Assembly (NCBI RefSeq): GCF_900452395.1
Contig: NZ_UGNV01000001.1
Location: forward strand, 1,079,501-1,143,500
DNA from: Legionella beliardensis
GTDB taxonomy: Bacteria > Pseudomonadota > Gammaproteobacteria > Legionellales > Legionellaceae
Direction: 5' to 3'
DNA: 64,000 bases
In this document: positions 26,752-35,000 of the stretch, piece by piece
How positions within the stretch are numbered: position 1 is the stretch's first letter
Layout: every line of letters begins with the position of its first letter
Notes under the pieces: model-generated
Told to the model about the DNA's origin: nothing
The model's database searches: none
What the model saw: the letters and a program-made list of their open reading frames with translations, nothing else
Made by a program: the position numbers and the translations under genes

Positions 26752-27309
26752 ATGTATCGTCTAAATCATTATTCAATTATTTTAATTACTACCTATATTT
26801 TAGCCTTTTTAGCCATGCAAATTGGCGCCCAAAATAGCTGGATAGTGGGATTAACAAGTCTTCCAGTGATCATCTTAACAGTGTTGTGGTCAGAAAGAGT
26901 AATTCCCATCAATAATGACTTAAATCGATCAACATTTAACCGAGATATGTTTATTATTGCGTATAGCTGCTTATTAGCATTTGTTGCGTCTTTAATATTT
27001 CAGAGTAATAACGTAGATGCCAGAGGTTGGTGGCCTTTGGTTATTGTGATTGGCGCAATGTATGGCATCTTAATTGGTTTAATATACGCTGCGTTTGCAA
27101 CGTTACTGCGTAAAGAACATGATTCTTATACAAATAAATTTGGCATTGCATTATTTTTAGGTTATTTCGTTATTAGCTTGTTACCTCTCTATTTTAACTT
27201 TGCTTCTTTTAGCCAAACTCACCTATTTATCTCTTTTATCATTCTTCTATTGGGTTTTCATCTGCTAATTTGTTTAGGTGCTCAATTAACCCGAAAACAT
27301 CGTTCATAA
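26752..27309 (+). CDS. Multi-pass membrane protein, paralogue of the 48129 gene
   Basis: The 185-residue product has five or six membrane helices. An AGGA ribosome site lies seven bases before the ATG. It shares the pattern R-D-x-x-I-I-x-Y-S-x-L-L-A, S-L-I-F, W-W-P/C-W-P, G-L-I and Y-T-N with the membrane protein encoded at 48129-48734, so the two are paralogues. Function is unknown. The secreted NlpC/P60-like gene follows after 29 bases and is probably cotranscribed. Confidence 0.65.
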   Translation: MYRLNHYSIILITTYILAFLAMQIGAQNSWIVGLTSLPVIILTVLWSERVIPINNDLNRSTFNRDMFIIAYSCLLAFVASLIFQSNNVDARGWWPLVIVIGAMYGILIGLIYAAFATLLRKEHDSYTNKFGIALFLGYFVISLLPLYFNFASFSQTHLFISFIILLLGFHLLICLGAQLTRKHRS

Positions 27310-27338
27310 GTTTTACAACAATAAAAAGGAAGGGAAAA

Positions 27339-28709
27339 TTGAATAAGAAAATTCTTATACTAATGATAGCTGCTATTGCAAGTCAGGCGGATGCAAGGAA
27401 ACCATTAGCTTCAGGTGACATTGTAGGCAGAGATTTGTTAATTCCTGGCGCTGGCTGGATAGGACATGTTGGTCTCGGAACAGGAGATGATGTTGGATTA
27501 CCTACGCAAATAATAATCGAAGTTCTAAATGAAAGCCCAGTAGTACAATTGAATAACCTTACTAATTTTAGAGCTCGCTCTAGATATTGGGGAAGTAGAT
27601 CAGGACTAGGCGATTATTCTACAGGAACTTACAATGCGCTTGTGGAAGCTTATCATCAAAGTTGGTGGTGCCCAACTTATTCATCTTCCACTGCCTATGT
27701 TATTGGTCAGGGAAATCCTTATACTAGGCAGCCAACGAAATGTGGTATGTGGCGATGTGACACTTTTATAGCCTGGGATTTCTATAGTGCAGGGTTTCCA
27801 CAAATAATGAATAATCGGATTATGTTGCCACTTAATGTCTATAATACGTTTCCGTATGCAAATGGAGATACGATTACTAAGATAAATAATGTTGAAGATA
27901 AGACCCCTCTTATTCACGATAAAGATAAACAATTTTTTGAGCTCTCTGCTGATGAATTAAATAACCTATCTTACGAAAAATTTGTTGAGCTAGCTGATAT
28001 TCCATTAAGTGAAGAAACGCCTACTCATATTGCAGTAGAGTGGGAATTTGCAGCTAATAAGAATGTAAATAGTACAAAGAGAGGTATATTTATTGATAGA
28101 TTATCTATATCAAATGAGCAAGATGTTATTTCAAGGTTCCTAGAAATGTATAAACGAGATTCTAATCCAGAAATCCGCTCAAAATTAATTCAAGGTATAA
28201 TGATTTATTATCAAAATAATCGTGAGCAAACTGATAATACACTTGATGATGAATTACTTAAACAGTTTTACTCCGGATTATTAAATCAAAAATTAGCTCG
28301 TAATGATGCTGACAAGGTTATTCGGGGCTATATCGATTTTCATTCACCTGAAGAAATTATGAATCATAGGGTAGATGTTGAAAAACAAATGATTGGGATT
28401 GAACCGCGCTTAGAGCTTGGTTTAAGGCATGAGCTTGCCTATAAGTCAAAAGAGTTAGAAAAAATCTATATTACCTCAATAATTAAGATGTTGAAAAAGC
28501 ATCAAAGATCGGATTTAGATGGTATGTTTTTCGGGATGACCAATATATGGTTTAAAAATCTTAAAGATGGTGAGTCTATAGAGAAAATTAAATCTTATAT
28601 GAAATTATCAAAGAAAAAATACATGAATGTTAGGCCTGGTAACGAAGATTTGTATGCTGATGTCGCCAGAATATCTTTTCAAGAATTAAATAAAAGCTTA
28701 ATACTCTAA
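27339..28709 (+). CDS. Secreted protein with permuted NlpC/P60-like domain
   Basis: Translation most likely starts at TTG 27339, after an AGGAAGGG ribosome site, giving a 456-residue protein with a signal peptide ending QADA. The early part has GWIGHVGLGTGD and then CGMWRCDTFIAW, which in that His-then-Cys order fits circularly permuted NlpC/P60 (YiiX/LRAT-like) cysteine hydrolases. These cut amide or ester bonds in cell wall or lipids. The C-terminal 270 residues are helical and unrecognised. It may target bacterial envelopes or host substrates. Confidence 0.6.
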   Translation: MNKKILILMIAAIASQADARKPLASGDIVGRDLLIPGAGWIGHVGLGTGDDVGLPTQIIIEVLNESPVVQLNNLTNFRARSRYWGSRSGLGDYSTGTYNALVEAYHQSWWCPTYSSSTAYVIGQGNPYTRQPTKCGMWRCDTFIAWDFYSAGFPQIMNNRIMLPLNVYNTFPYANGDTITKINNVEDKTPLIHDKDKQFFELSADELNNLSYEKFVELADIPLSEETPTHIAVEWEFAANKNVNSTKRGIFIDRLSISNEQDVISRFLEMYKRDSNPEIRSKLIQGIMIYYQNNREQTDNTLDDELLKQFYSGLLNQKLARNDADKVIRGYIDFHSPEEIMNHRVDVEKQMIGIEPRLELGLRHELAYKSKELEKIYITSIIKMLKKHQRSDLDGMFFGMTNIWFKNLKDGESIEKIKSYMKLSKKKYMNVRPGNEDLYADVARISFQELNKSLIL

Positions 28710-28851
28710 TAAAGATAAATATAATATGGGCTCTCTTAAAATTGTTAAAGTAGAAGGTAATAATTTAGAGAGCTTATATGAATTATGTTTTATATTTAAC
28801 TCTTGAAAATTGAAGGCATGACTTTAATATTCGTCATAATTTATAAATAAA

Positions 28852-28898
28852 AACCGCCAAGGTTACGCAAGAGTGGAGACTCATTAGGCGTGGCGGTT
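28852..28898. terminator. Bidirectional terminator between convergent genes
   Basis: AACCGCCA at 28852 pairs with TGGCGGTT at 28891, with further pairing inside the loop (ACGC/GCG and GAGT/ACTC). On the minus strand the stem is followed by TTTTTATTTAT, a good intrinsic terminator just beyond the ICE1 integrase stop. The plus-strand gene 27339-28709 ends about 140 bases earlier and may also stop here. Confidence 0.65.
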
Positions 28899-28905
28899 AT
28901 GTTAA

Positions 28906-30120
28906 TTAAATGATACATAATTCCTCTTCTTTTGGCAAAGGGGTCTGACATGTAAGATATGTTTTGATGCATGTTGCCCATTTTTCAAGTGCTTCTCTTC
29001 TTTGTGGTAACATTTCATTTTTATTATAAGTTGCCATAATCTTAGGCATTTTGTGGCCAAGACATTTTTCAATCACGACAGGATCTACCAGCAAGGTTTC
29101 ACCGAGCTGAGTTGCAAACGTTCGCCTTAAATCATGAGCAGTCCATTCTGGAATACCTATTTTTGCCTGAATCCGCCTAATTGCTCTAGGTAGCGCATTT
29201 TCATCGAGCGGCTTACCTTCAATTAAGCCTGAAAGTACAAAAGGAGAATCACTAATTTCTCTAAGCTCATTAAAAATAGATTTTGTTAGGTCAGTTAAAT
29301 GAATTTTAACTGTGATTCCACCTTTATTATGCTCAGGGGGCACTATCCAAAGGGAATTGGCGAAATCAATTTGGCTCCACTGAGCTAAGCGTATTTCAGC
29401 TGTTCTGACTCCTGTAAGAATAATTATTTTTATGGCGCTTCTAGTTTGAATTGACATCTGGCATTGTGAGCTATCTAAAAAATGCCAAATTTTTTTAATT
29501 TCATCTAGGTTTAAATAACGTTCACGATGCTTTTCTAACCCGCCAATATCGCGAGCACGAATATTAGAAGCCGGGTTTGTTTGCATGCTTCCTCTACTTA
29601 CTGCGTAATTGAAGACTTGCTTTAATGTACTTAAAACTCGGTTTGCTTGAATGGGAGCACCGCGTTTAACAATAATGTCTAATGCATTAGATATATCCAA
29701 GGGCTGCAATTTATTTAAACTAAAATGTCCGAATAAAGGAATAATGTCAGCTTCAATTTGTTGTTTTATTTGTAGAGGTTTTTTGCGGTTTTTGACTACG
29801 TAGTGGTTATACCAATCATTAATTAATTTCTCTACATTATAAGCATCTTTTAACTTTTCTAGCCTACTATGTTCAATAGGATTAATTCCTTGTTCTTTTA
29901 ATCCTTGCACAGTAAACAGAAGTTCTCTAGCTTGTTTAAGGCTAAGAGCAGGGTACTTACCTAAAGTCATTTTTTGGCGCTTACCATTTAAAGTAAAGCG
30001 ATAAATCCAAGACTTACTACCGCCTGGCATAACTCGGATTCCAAGGCCGCTCGATTCTATTTTTTCATACCAGTTACTCTCAGGCTTGAGATTTTTAATA
30101 AAGCTATCGATAAATTTCAT
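28906..30120 (-). CDS. int: P4-type tyrosine integrase of ICE1
   Basis: The 404-residue integrase has an N-terminal DUF4102 arm-binding domain (SGLGIRVMPGGSKSWIYRF near residues 25-45), a SAM-like core-binding domain and the catalytic domain. Catalytic residues are visible in LTGVRTAEIRLAQW (Arg), AHDLRRTFATQLG (His-x-x-Arg) and ATYNKNEML (Tyr). The ATG at 30120 with AGGGA six bases upstream is preferred over longer frames. The gene begins 170 bases from the att site at 30290-30334, the usual arrangement for self-integration at a tRNA end. Confidence 0.9.
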   Translation of the reverse strand: MKFIDSFIKNLKPESNWYEKIESSGLGIRVMPGGSKSWIYRFTLNGKRQKMTLGKYPALSLKQARELLFTVQGLKEQGINPIEHSRLEKLKDAYNVEKLINDWYNHYVVKNRKKPLQIKQQIEADIIPLFGHFSLNKLQPLDISNALDIIVKRGAPIQANRVLSTLKQVFNYAVSRGSMQTNPASNIRARDIGGLEKHRERYLNLDEIKKIWHFLDSSQCQMSIQTRSAIKIIILTGVRTAEIRLAQWSQIDFANSLWIVPPEHNKGGITVKIHLTDLTKSIFNELREISDSPFVLSGLIEGKPLDENALPRAIRRIQAKIGIPEWTAHDLRRTFATQLGETLLVDPVVIEKCLGHKMPKIMATYNKNEMLPQRREALEKWATCIKTYLTCQTPLPKEEELCII

Positions 30121-30135
30121 AATCATCCCTAATAC

Positions 30136-30160
30136 TTTTGGTACCAATTTTGGTACCGGC
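30136..30160. repeat. GGTACC repeat pair upstream of integrase 1
   Basis: TTTTGGTACC occurs twice with 12-base spacing between the integrase start and the att core. It may be an arm-type binding site of integrase 1. Only two copies are present and no matching copy was seen at the other end of the element, which is outside the window. Confidence 0.35.
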
Positions 30161-30289
30161 AATTATGTTTATTTATGATATCAGATGAACTAAAATGAAA
30201 TCTATAGAATGGATAAAATCCTTATTAAATAAGGAATTGTCCGGTTATTTGATATTTTTTGATAATATTTGATATTGATAGAAAATAGT

Positions 30290-30334
30290 CTCGTAATCAA
30301 TAGGCCAGCGGTTCGATTCCGCTCAACGGCATAG
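30290..30334 (+). other. attR: Attachment site: 3' half of tRNA-Thr(CGU)
   Basis: This 45-bp sequence is identical to 42785-42829. It reads as the 3' part of a tRNA: anticodon loop CTCGTAA (anticodon CGU, threonine), variable loop, T-arm AGCGG-TTCGATT-CCGCT, and acceptor end CAACGGC-A. No 5' half precedes it, so it is not a functional tRNA gene but the duplicated end left by integration. It marks the junction between ICE1 and the second element. Confidence 0.85.
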
Positions 30335-30376
30335 TAAAATCAATAACTTACGTATTTCAATTTTCATTTTCGTTTT

Positions 30377-30398
30377 GCGTGTCGAATATGTGTCGAAG
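30377..30398 (+). repeat. Left-end arm-type repeats of element 2
   Basis: Two copies of GTGTCGAA spaced 11 bp apart lie 42 bp inside the left end of element 2. The 22-bp unit is identical to 42643-42664 near integrase 2 at the other end. Spacing of one helical turn suggests integrase arm-binding sites. Apart from this and the attachment site, nothing else stands out in 30163-30507. Confidence 0.6.
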
Positions 30399-30507
30399 TT
30401 TGGCTCAGAAATTCGCTCACTTATATTTTAGAATTTCTAAGCTTTAGTGCTATCTTTTAACTAAAGGACTGTAAAAATTAAAACTTAGGGCCTTGTTTGA
30501 GAAATAG

Positions 30508-31980
30508 GTGATTGTGCAATTTTTTAAGGAAAATAAATTGCGAATAAGTCAAGTGTTTAACCTTAATAAATCTCAAGCTGAGCTAGATTTTATAGATATT
30601 GAGCTTGAGACCGATATTAGCTTGTTCTTAGATCCTCATTTTCTGGCTAATAAAAATGATCGATGGTCTCAAGAGGCTACAAGGACTATAAGAAGCTTTT
30701 TTCAGCACTTGTTAAATTTACTTATCTCTCATCAACTGGACCATGCGAAACAGTTGTTTCAAAATCTCTATGAACCGAATGAGACGTGCTTAGGTTTGTC
30801 TAAAAGAAAACCACAAGGTCATGGGGTAGGTCCTAAAGATACAAATAAAATTTTTGAAAATATTCTTCAGAGCAAAGCTATGAAGTCAGGTTTAGTAGGC
30901 GATTTAGAAGATTTTATAATTTTTGTAGATAATTTTAATAAAGATAAGCTTTCTGATATGACAACAAATATTATTAGAATGCACTTAATAAATTATACAC
31001 AAGAACAATGCCAATTATGGAACATTCCTTTAACCTCGTCTATTCAAAGTGGGCCGTTTTGGAATAAATCAGCTAATAGTTGGAATAATATTTATACAGA
31101 AATGCTTGTAATCGATAGTAAACGCTACTTGTTAGTTCCTAAAGGTGTTGTAAGTTACATTAAAGAATACACTCATCAGAGATTTCATAGATACTTTGCA
31201 CTACATTTTTTACAACAAGAACATCTTCGCCTTAATACAGCATTAGTTCAAATGAGAAAAAGAAAGGATGGAAGTATTGAACGCTATGTTACTAAAAAGA
31301 GCTTAATTGAAAACGAATTACCTGGAACGAAATATGATTTAAATGCCTTTGTAGAAAAACACCCGCAGATTTTTCAAGATTTTAAAAATGCAATGAAAAA
31401 GCCGAGTGTTTCACTCGAAAATAAAGATTTTTCTAAAGTAGAGATAACCGAAATTGCTGCATTTCTTAAAGATAAACTAATTGCTATTCCTCTGGGGCAT
31501 AAGGGTGCTACGCAGTTCCATGACTGTATAATTGGAATATTAGAGTTATTGTTCTATCCAGAACTTATTTGCCCACAAAAAGAACATGAAATACATAATG
31601 GTAGGAAGAGAATAGATATCACTTTTGATAATGCGGCCCGAAATGGATTATTTTTTGAGCTGAGTAAAAGCCTATCTTGTCAGTTTCTTTTTATAGAGTG
31701 TAAGAATTATAAAGGGGATCCTAAAAATCCTGAGCTAGATCAACTTTCAGGTAGATTTTCTCCCAATAGAGGTAAAGTTGGTATCTTAGTATGTAGAGAA
31801 ATAGATAATTTATCTTTGTTTTGCAAACGTTGTTCTGATACCTATAAGGATGATCGTGGTTTAATATTACCTTTAATGGATACAGATCTTTTAGAAGTGC
31901 TTGACAGTTATTTAGAAGGAAGACCTAAACAATTAAGTGAAATGTTACGATTAAGACGTAGAAATATTCAAATAAATTAG
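30508..31980 (+). CDS. Putative PD-(D/E)XK nuclease protein of element 2
   Basis: The 490-residue product starts at a GTG with no better ATG nearby. The N-terminal 300 residues are helical and unrecognised. The C-terminal part has KRIDITFD (about 370) and FLFIECKNYKG (about 395), the D...ExK spacing of restriction-endonuclease-like folds, followed by a glutamine-containing helix. It is followed by a membrane protein and a methyltransferase gene in the same direction. A defence role is inferred from the nuclease motif and island location. Confidence 0.6.
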   Translation: MIVQFFKENKLRISQVFNLNKSQAELDFIDIELETDISLFLDPHFLANKNDRWSQEATRTIRSFFQHLLNLLISHQLDHAKQLFQNLYEPNETCLGLSKRKPQGHGVGPKDTNKIFENILQSKAMKSGLVGDLEDFIIFVDNFNKDKLSDMTTNIIRMHLINYTQEQCQLWNIPLTSSIQSGPFWNKSANSWNNIYTEMLVIDSKRYLLVPKGVVSYIKEYTHQRFHRYFALHFLQQEHLRLNTALVQMRKRKDGSIERYVTKKSLIENELPGTKYDLNAFVEKHPQIFQDFKNAMKKPSVSLENKDFSKVEITEIAAFLKDKLIAIPLGHKGATQFHDCIIGILELLFYPELICPQKEHEIHNGRKRIDITFDNAARNGLFFELSKSLSCQFLFIECKNYKGDPKNPELDQLSGRFSPNRGKVGILVCREIDNLSLFCKRCSDTYKDDRGLILPLMDTDLLEVLDSYLEGRPKQLSEMLRLRRRNIQIN

Positions 31981-32035
31981 ACTTTTATCCTAATATTATA
32001 ACTTCAATATTACTATTAAGTTAAGGTTTCGCAGG

Positions 32036-32692
32036 ATGCAAAATTTAATAAAATATGTATTGATTACTTTTCTAATAATAACCTTTGCTACTGCTATTTT
32101 AGCTTTATGTGGAGTTACATATTTATGGTTAAATAGAGATTTACAGGATTTGCCTTATCTTAATGTTTTGTTGGGAGCTTCTATCCTCGAAATATCTGCA
32201 GTTGTAATCACCTTTTTCAAAAAAGGATTAAAATACATTCCTGAAACCCATACCAATAAGAATAAAGAAGAGACAATTGCTTTTATGAAACAATTTATTT
32301 CTTCAGGAACTAGCGCAACCATTTTAAGTAATCGAGCTTCCTGGCTAACAGAAAATGAGGATTTAATTAAATTAATCAATGATAAAACTCATGAGGGAAT
32401 TAAAATAGAAATTATAACTAATCAAAAGTTACAGGATGAGATTAGAAATAAACTACCAAAAGTAGATTTCCTTACTAATAAATATTTCTCAACATCACGT
32501 TTTACTTTAATAAATACAAATAGAAGTGGATGTGAAAAACTAGCTATTGCAAAGGGTATTCATCCAGAACATGAGATTACTGTCTTTGACAATACTAATG
32601 GGCCACAAATGATTGGCATGGCTAAGGATATTATTAAATTTGCCAAGGAGAAACAGAAATGCCTAGAAGATGGAATAACGCAGCAAACTTAA
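32036..32692 (+). CDS. Membrane-anchored protein with PLD-like fold (tentative)
   Basis: The 218-residue product has two membrane helices at the N-terminus (about 8-30 and 42-62) and a cytoplasmic domain of about 140 residues. The order ISSGTSATILSNR, GIKIEIIT, SRFTLINTN, KLAIAKGIH and EITVFDN resembles the half-repeat of phospholipase-D-like domains, but the HxK catalytic motif is absent. It could be a sensor or an inactive PLD-like protein. The next gene overlaps its end by 34 bases, implying coupled translation. Confidence 0.5.
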   Translation: MQNLIKYVLITFLIITFATAILALCGVTYLWLNRDLQDLPYLNVLLGASILEISAVVITFFKKGLKYIPETHTNKNKEETIAFMKQFISSGTSATILSNRASWLTENEDLIKLINDKTHEGIKIEIITNQKLQDEIRNKLPKVDFLTNKYFSTSRFTLINTNRSGCEKLAIAKGIHPEHEITVFDNTNGPQMIGMAKDIIKFAKEKQKCLEDGITQQT

Positions 32693-33366
32693 GAAAAAGA
32701 CAGATTGAGTCTGGGCTTGATATCACTTTTAGCTGCATTTTCATGCCAATATTTGTGAAGTTAATTAAAGAGGCGAAGCCTCATAAAGTATTAGAGATAG
32801 GAGCTGGAACGGGACATATATCAAAAGAACTATCTAAATTTGATTTTGAAATTGTAGCGTTAGAACCCTCTGATGGGATGTATAAAGTAGCAAATCAGGT
32901 TCTGCTAGATAGTGGTGTCTCCTTGTTAAGATCTCAAATAGAGGATCTGGATTCTAGTAAAAAATTTGAAGTAATTTTTTCACATATGGTAGCCCATGTG
33001 ATAGATAATATTGATGAATTCTTTAAGAATATTTCAATGCATTTATATCCGAATTCTACTTTTATATTCTCAATACCTCATCCCTGCTTTTATAATAGTT
33101 ATAAAAAAATATTAGATGATAATACATACAACTATATGAATGAGATTAGCCAAGAGATCTCATTTTCTATTAGTAAAGATAAGGAAAATTTAATAACAAA
33201 TGTCCCTTACCATCATAGGCCTTTGTCCTTTTATATAAATACCCTTAGTAAAAATAAACTTATTCTAAAAAAGCTAGTAGAGATTTATCCAACTGACGAG
33301 ATCCAAATGTTATATGGATCGTTCTGGCATGAGCCTCGATATTGTTTATTTATTTGCGAAAATTAA
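32659..33366 (+). CDS. Class I SAM-dependent methyltransferase
   Basis: The 235-residue protein has the AdoMet-binding motif VLEIGAGTGH (about 45-54), an acidic residue at the end of strand 2 (VALEPSDGM) and the later FEVIFSHMVAHVI block, typical of UbiE/Methyltransf_11-type enzymes. These act on small molecules or proteins rather than DNA. The final IPHPCF segment resembles family members acting on small metabolites. It ends the nuclease/membrane-protein/methyltransferase unit. Confidence 0.75.
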   Translation: MPRRWNNAANLRKRQIESGLDITFSCIFMPIFVKLIKEAKPHKVLEIGAGTGHISKELSKFDFEIVALEPSDGMYKVANQVLLDSGVSLLRSQIEDLDSSKKFEVIFSHMVAHVIDNIDEFFKNISMHLYPNSTFIFSIPHPCFYNSYKKILDDNTYNYMNEISQEISFSISKDKENLITNVPYHHRPLSFYINTLSKNKLILKKLVEIYPTDEIQMLYGSFWHEPRYCLFICEN

Positions 33367-33673
33367 TATATATCATTGTCAATAAAAGGCGAAATTATAG
33401 CAAGCGTAGATACTATCTTAAAATAAATTAATATGTCGCATCAGCCCGAATTCTGAAGAATCCTACCAGCACAAATTAGGGTGCATAGGTTGGTTCTCGG
33501 TCCAACATAATTACCTATCATTTCTCAAAACTTTGATTGCCTGCTTAAGCAAGTTAGTTTGTTCATAATTACATTATATTCAACAAAAATGAACGATAAT
33601 TCATTAGACAATAAATAATCGGGTAAAAAACATAAAAAGGCTACCAGTATCTTTTAAGCCTATTAAAATCAAC

Positions 33674-33733
33674 TGGGACATTTGGGACAAGCGGAGCATT
33701 CGCATAAAAACAGGCTAAAACCTGTCCCATTTT
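33674..33733. repeat. TGGGACA iteron block 1
   Basis: Two direct TGGGACA copies 9 bp apart and one inverted copy about 40 bp on. The whole 60-bp block is repeated with small changes at 34318-34378, and further copies occur at 34391-34406 and 36820-36906. They flank the AlpA/DUF927 replication module and look like replication iterons or regulator sites. Confidence 0.65.
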
Positions 33734-33791
33734 TTAAAATACTCATTAATACAACTAGGACAATACATGGCGAAAAGCATTCTTTCACTAT

Positions 33792-33819
33792 TTGTTCGCT
33801 GTTCGCGAACAGCGAACAA
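33792..33819. repeat. Perfect 28-bp palindrome
   Basis: The sequence centred on GTTCG|CGAAC is a perfect 14+14 bp palindrome with an internal GTTCGC repeat. It lies just downstream of the orphan mazE gene, where a toxin gene would be expected. It may be a terminator, an operator or a mobile-element scar. Confidence 0.6.
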
Positions 33820-33847
33820 TCTTACTAAAGATGACTATGTCCTTCTA

Positions 33848-34102
33848 TTATTCGTTCTCATTTAATTTAAACGAAGCAAGCAAATCTGCATGGCCTGTTT
33901 CTGCAGATAATCCCTTAATCAGATCAACTTCTTTAAATGGAAAGTGATTTCTCTTTTTTGCTTTAACGACAGTGAAGCCCTTTTCAGTAATTTCTACGTC
34001 AACTTCAGTTCCTTCTTTAAATTGAGGTATTTCACGCATTGGACCACTGATACGTAAAGCTAAGCTATTACCCCATTTTTGAATTTTCGTATGTATTTTC
34101 AT
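33848..34102 (-). CDS. Orphan MazE/AbrB-family antitoxin
   Basis: The 84-residue protein begins MKIHTKIQKWGNSLALRI, the swapped-hairpin AbrB fold of MazE/PemI antitoxins, and ends with an acidic tail of the kind that wraps the toxin. The start at 34102 fits the family best. The expected MazF/PemK toxin gene is missing on either side; downstream there is only the 28-bp palindrome. A degenerate copy of the C-terminal half lies at 54438-54596. It may neutralise a toxin encoded elsewhere. Confidence 0.8.
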   Translation of the reverse strand: MKIHTKIQKWGNSLALRISGPMREIPQFKEGTEVDVEITEKGFTVVKAKKRNHFPFKEVDLIKGLSAETGHADLLASFKLNENE

Positions 34103-34690
34103 TTTGTGCACGATATGTCATTCAGTTTTGTAACTAATTATAATATTTATGTAATAACTAATAGAAATGTTTCAAGCTCTTCCTGCAATTATTAAATAAT
34201 TTCTTTGGTCTGATCGATGCCTATACTGCCATACAATGAAAACGCTATTAAATGTAGGTTCTAACAGTTGATGAGCTTTAGTGAACTTAGGCAATTTCAT
34301 AATATTCATAAAAAACACTGGGACATTTGGGACAAGCGGGACACTCATATAAACACAGGTAAACACTGTCCCATTTTAAAAAATATCGGCTGGGACAAAT
34401 GGGACAATTCACCTTAAGAAAAAATTTTCACTATCAAACAGTATCAAATAAGCACATTTAAGATCACCAATTTTAAAGTGCTTGACTCTTATTATCCTCT
34501 AAAGTAATAATCTCTACGGACTTTGAGAAAGCCTTAATTAACGTTAATAATTAAGCTTTTAGGATAATATCAAAGAATCCCCAGTCTCTTTTACCGCATT
34601 TAAGCAGATAAAGAGTCAACTGGTTTTCAAACAGCATGGACGCTGGTGGACGGCATTAAGCTGATTGATCATCATTTGACGAGGTTATCC
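34103..34690. other. Non-coding stretch with second iteron block, candidate origin
   Basis: No gene is supported. The stretch between mazE and the AlpA-like gene contains the second TGGGACA block and is otherwise AT-rich (34410-34600). An AT-rich region next to iterons upstream of a primase-like gene is the layout of a replication origin; this is inference. Confidence 0.45.
34318..34406. repeat. TGGGACA iteron block 2
   Basis: TGGGACA lies at 34319, 34328 and, in the form CGGGACA, near 34336, all on the plus strand at 9-base spacing. An inverted copy follows at 34368 and two more direct copies at 34391 and 34400. The first 60 bp duplicate block 1. Confidence 0.65.
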
Positions 34691-34966
34691 ATGTCTAATA
34701 CTAAACTTTCTCGTTTACAACTTTTAAACGAATTTGAATCTGCACCACATTCTTCTTTATTTAATCAACAAACCTTAGCTGCTGTTTTAAGTTGCTCTAC
34801 TCAACTTTTAGAACGCAATCGTTGGGCAGGCACTGGCATTCCCTATCTTAAAATTGGCCGCAAGGTTTTATATCGCAAAAGTGATGTTTTGGCATTTCTA
34901 GAGCAGCAACGAGTCTATTGTTCAACTAGCGATGAAGGGCGAAGCCTAGCGCTGGTTAACGGATAA
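34691..34966 (+). CDS. AlpA-like helix-turn-helix regulator of element 2
   Basis: The 91-residue protein has a HTH_17/AlpA-type domain (TLAAVLSCSTQLLERNRWAGTGIPYLKIGRKVLYRKSDVLAFLEQQ). The ATG at 34691 has GAGG seven bases upstream. It directly precedes the DUF927 gene, an arrangement common in P4-like satellites and small integrative elements. It may regulate replication, excision or the TGGGACA sites. Confidence 0.78.
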   Translation: MSNTKLSRLQLLNEFESAPHSSLFNQQTLAAVLSCSTQLLERNRWAGTGIPYLKIGRKVLYRKSDVLAFLEQQRVYCSTSDEGRSLALVNG

Positions 34967-35000
34967 AATCAATAAAAATAGATTTCTGTTCAAGAAGGGG

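Larger units (their letters stand above)
33367..33847. other. Non-coding stretch with first TGGGACA block
   Basis: No gene is supported here. It holds a block of TGGGACA repeats (33674-33680 and 33683-33689, with an inverted TGTCCCA at 33723-33729) and the 28-bp palindrome at 33792-33819. The rest, 33367-33660, is AT-rich and shows no recognisable structure. Confidence 0.6.

Noticed and set aside
30290-30334. Functional tRNA-Thr gene
   Set aside because: Only the 3' half from the anticodon loop is present at both copies; there is no D-arm or 5' acceptor strand.
33674-34406. CRISPR array
   Set aside because: The TGGGACA repeats are 7 bp, in both orientations and without uniform spacers.
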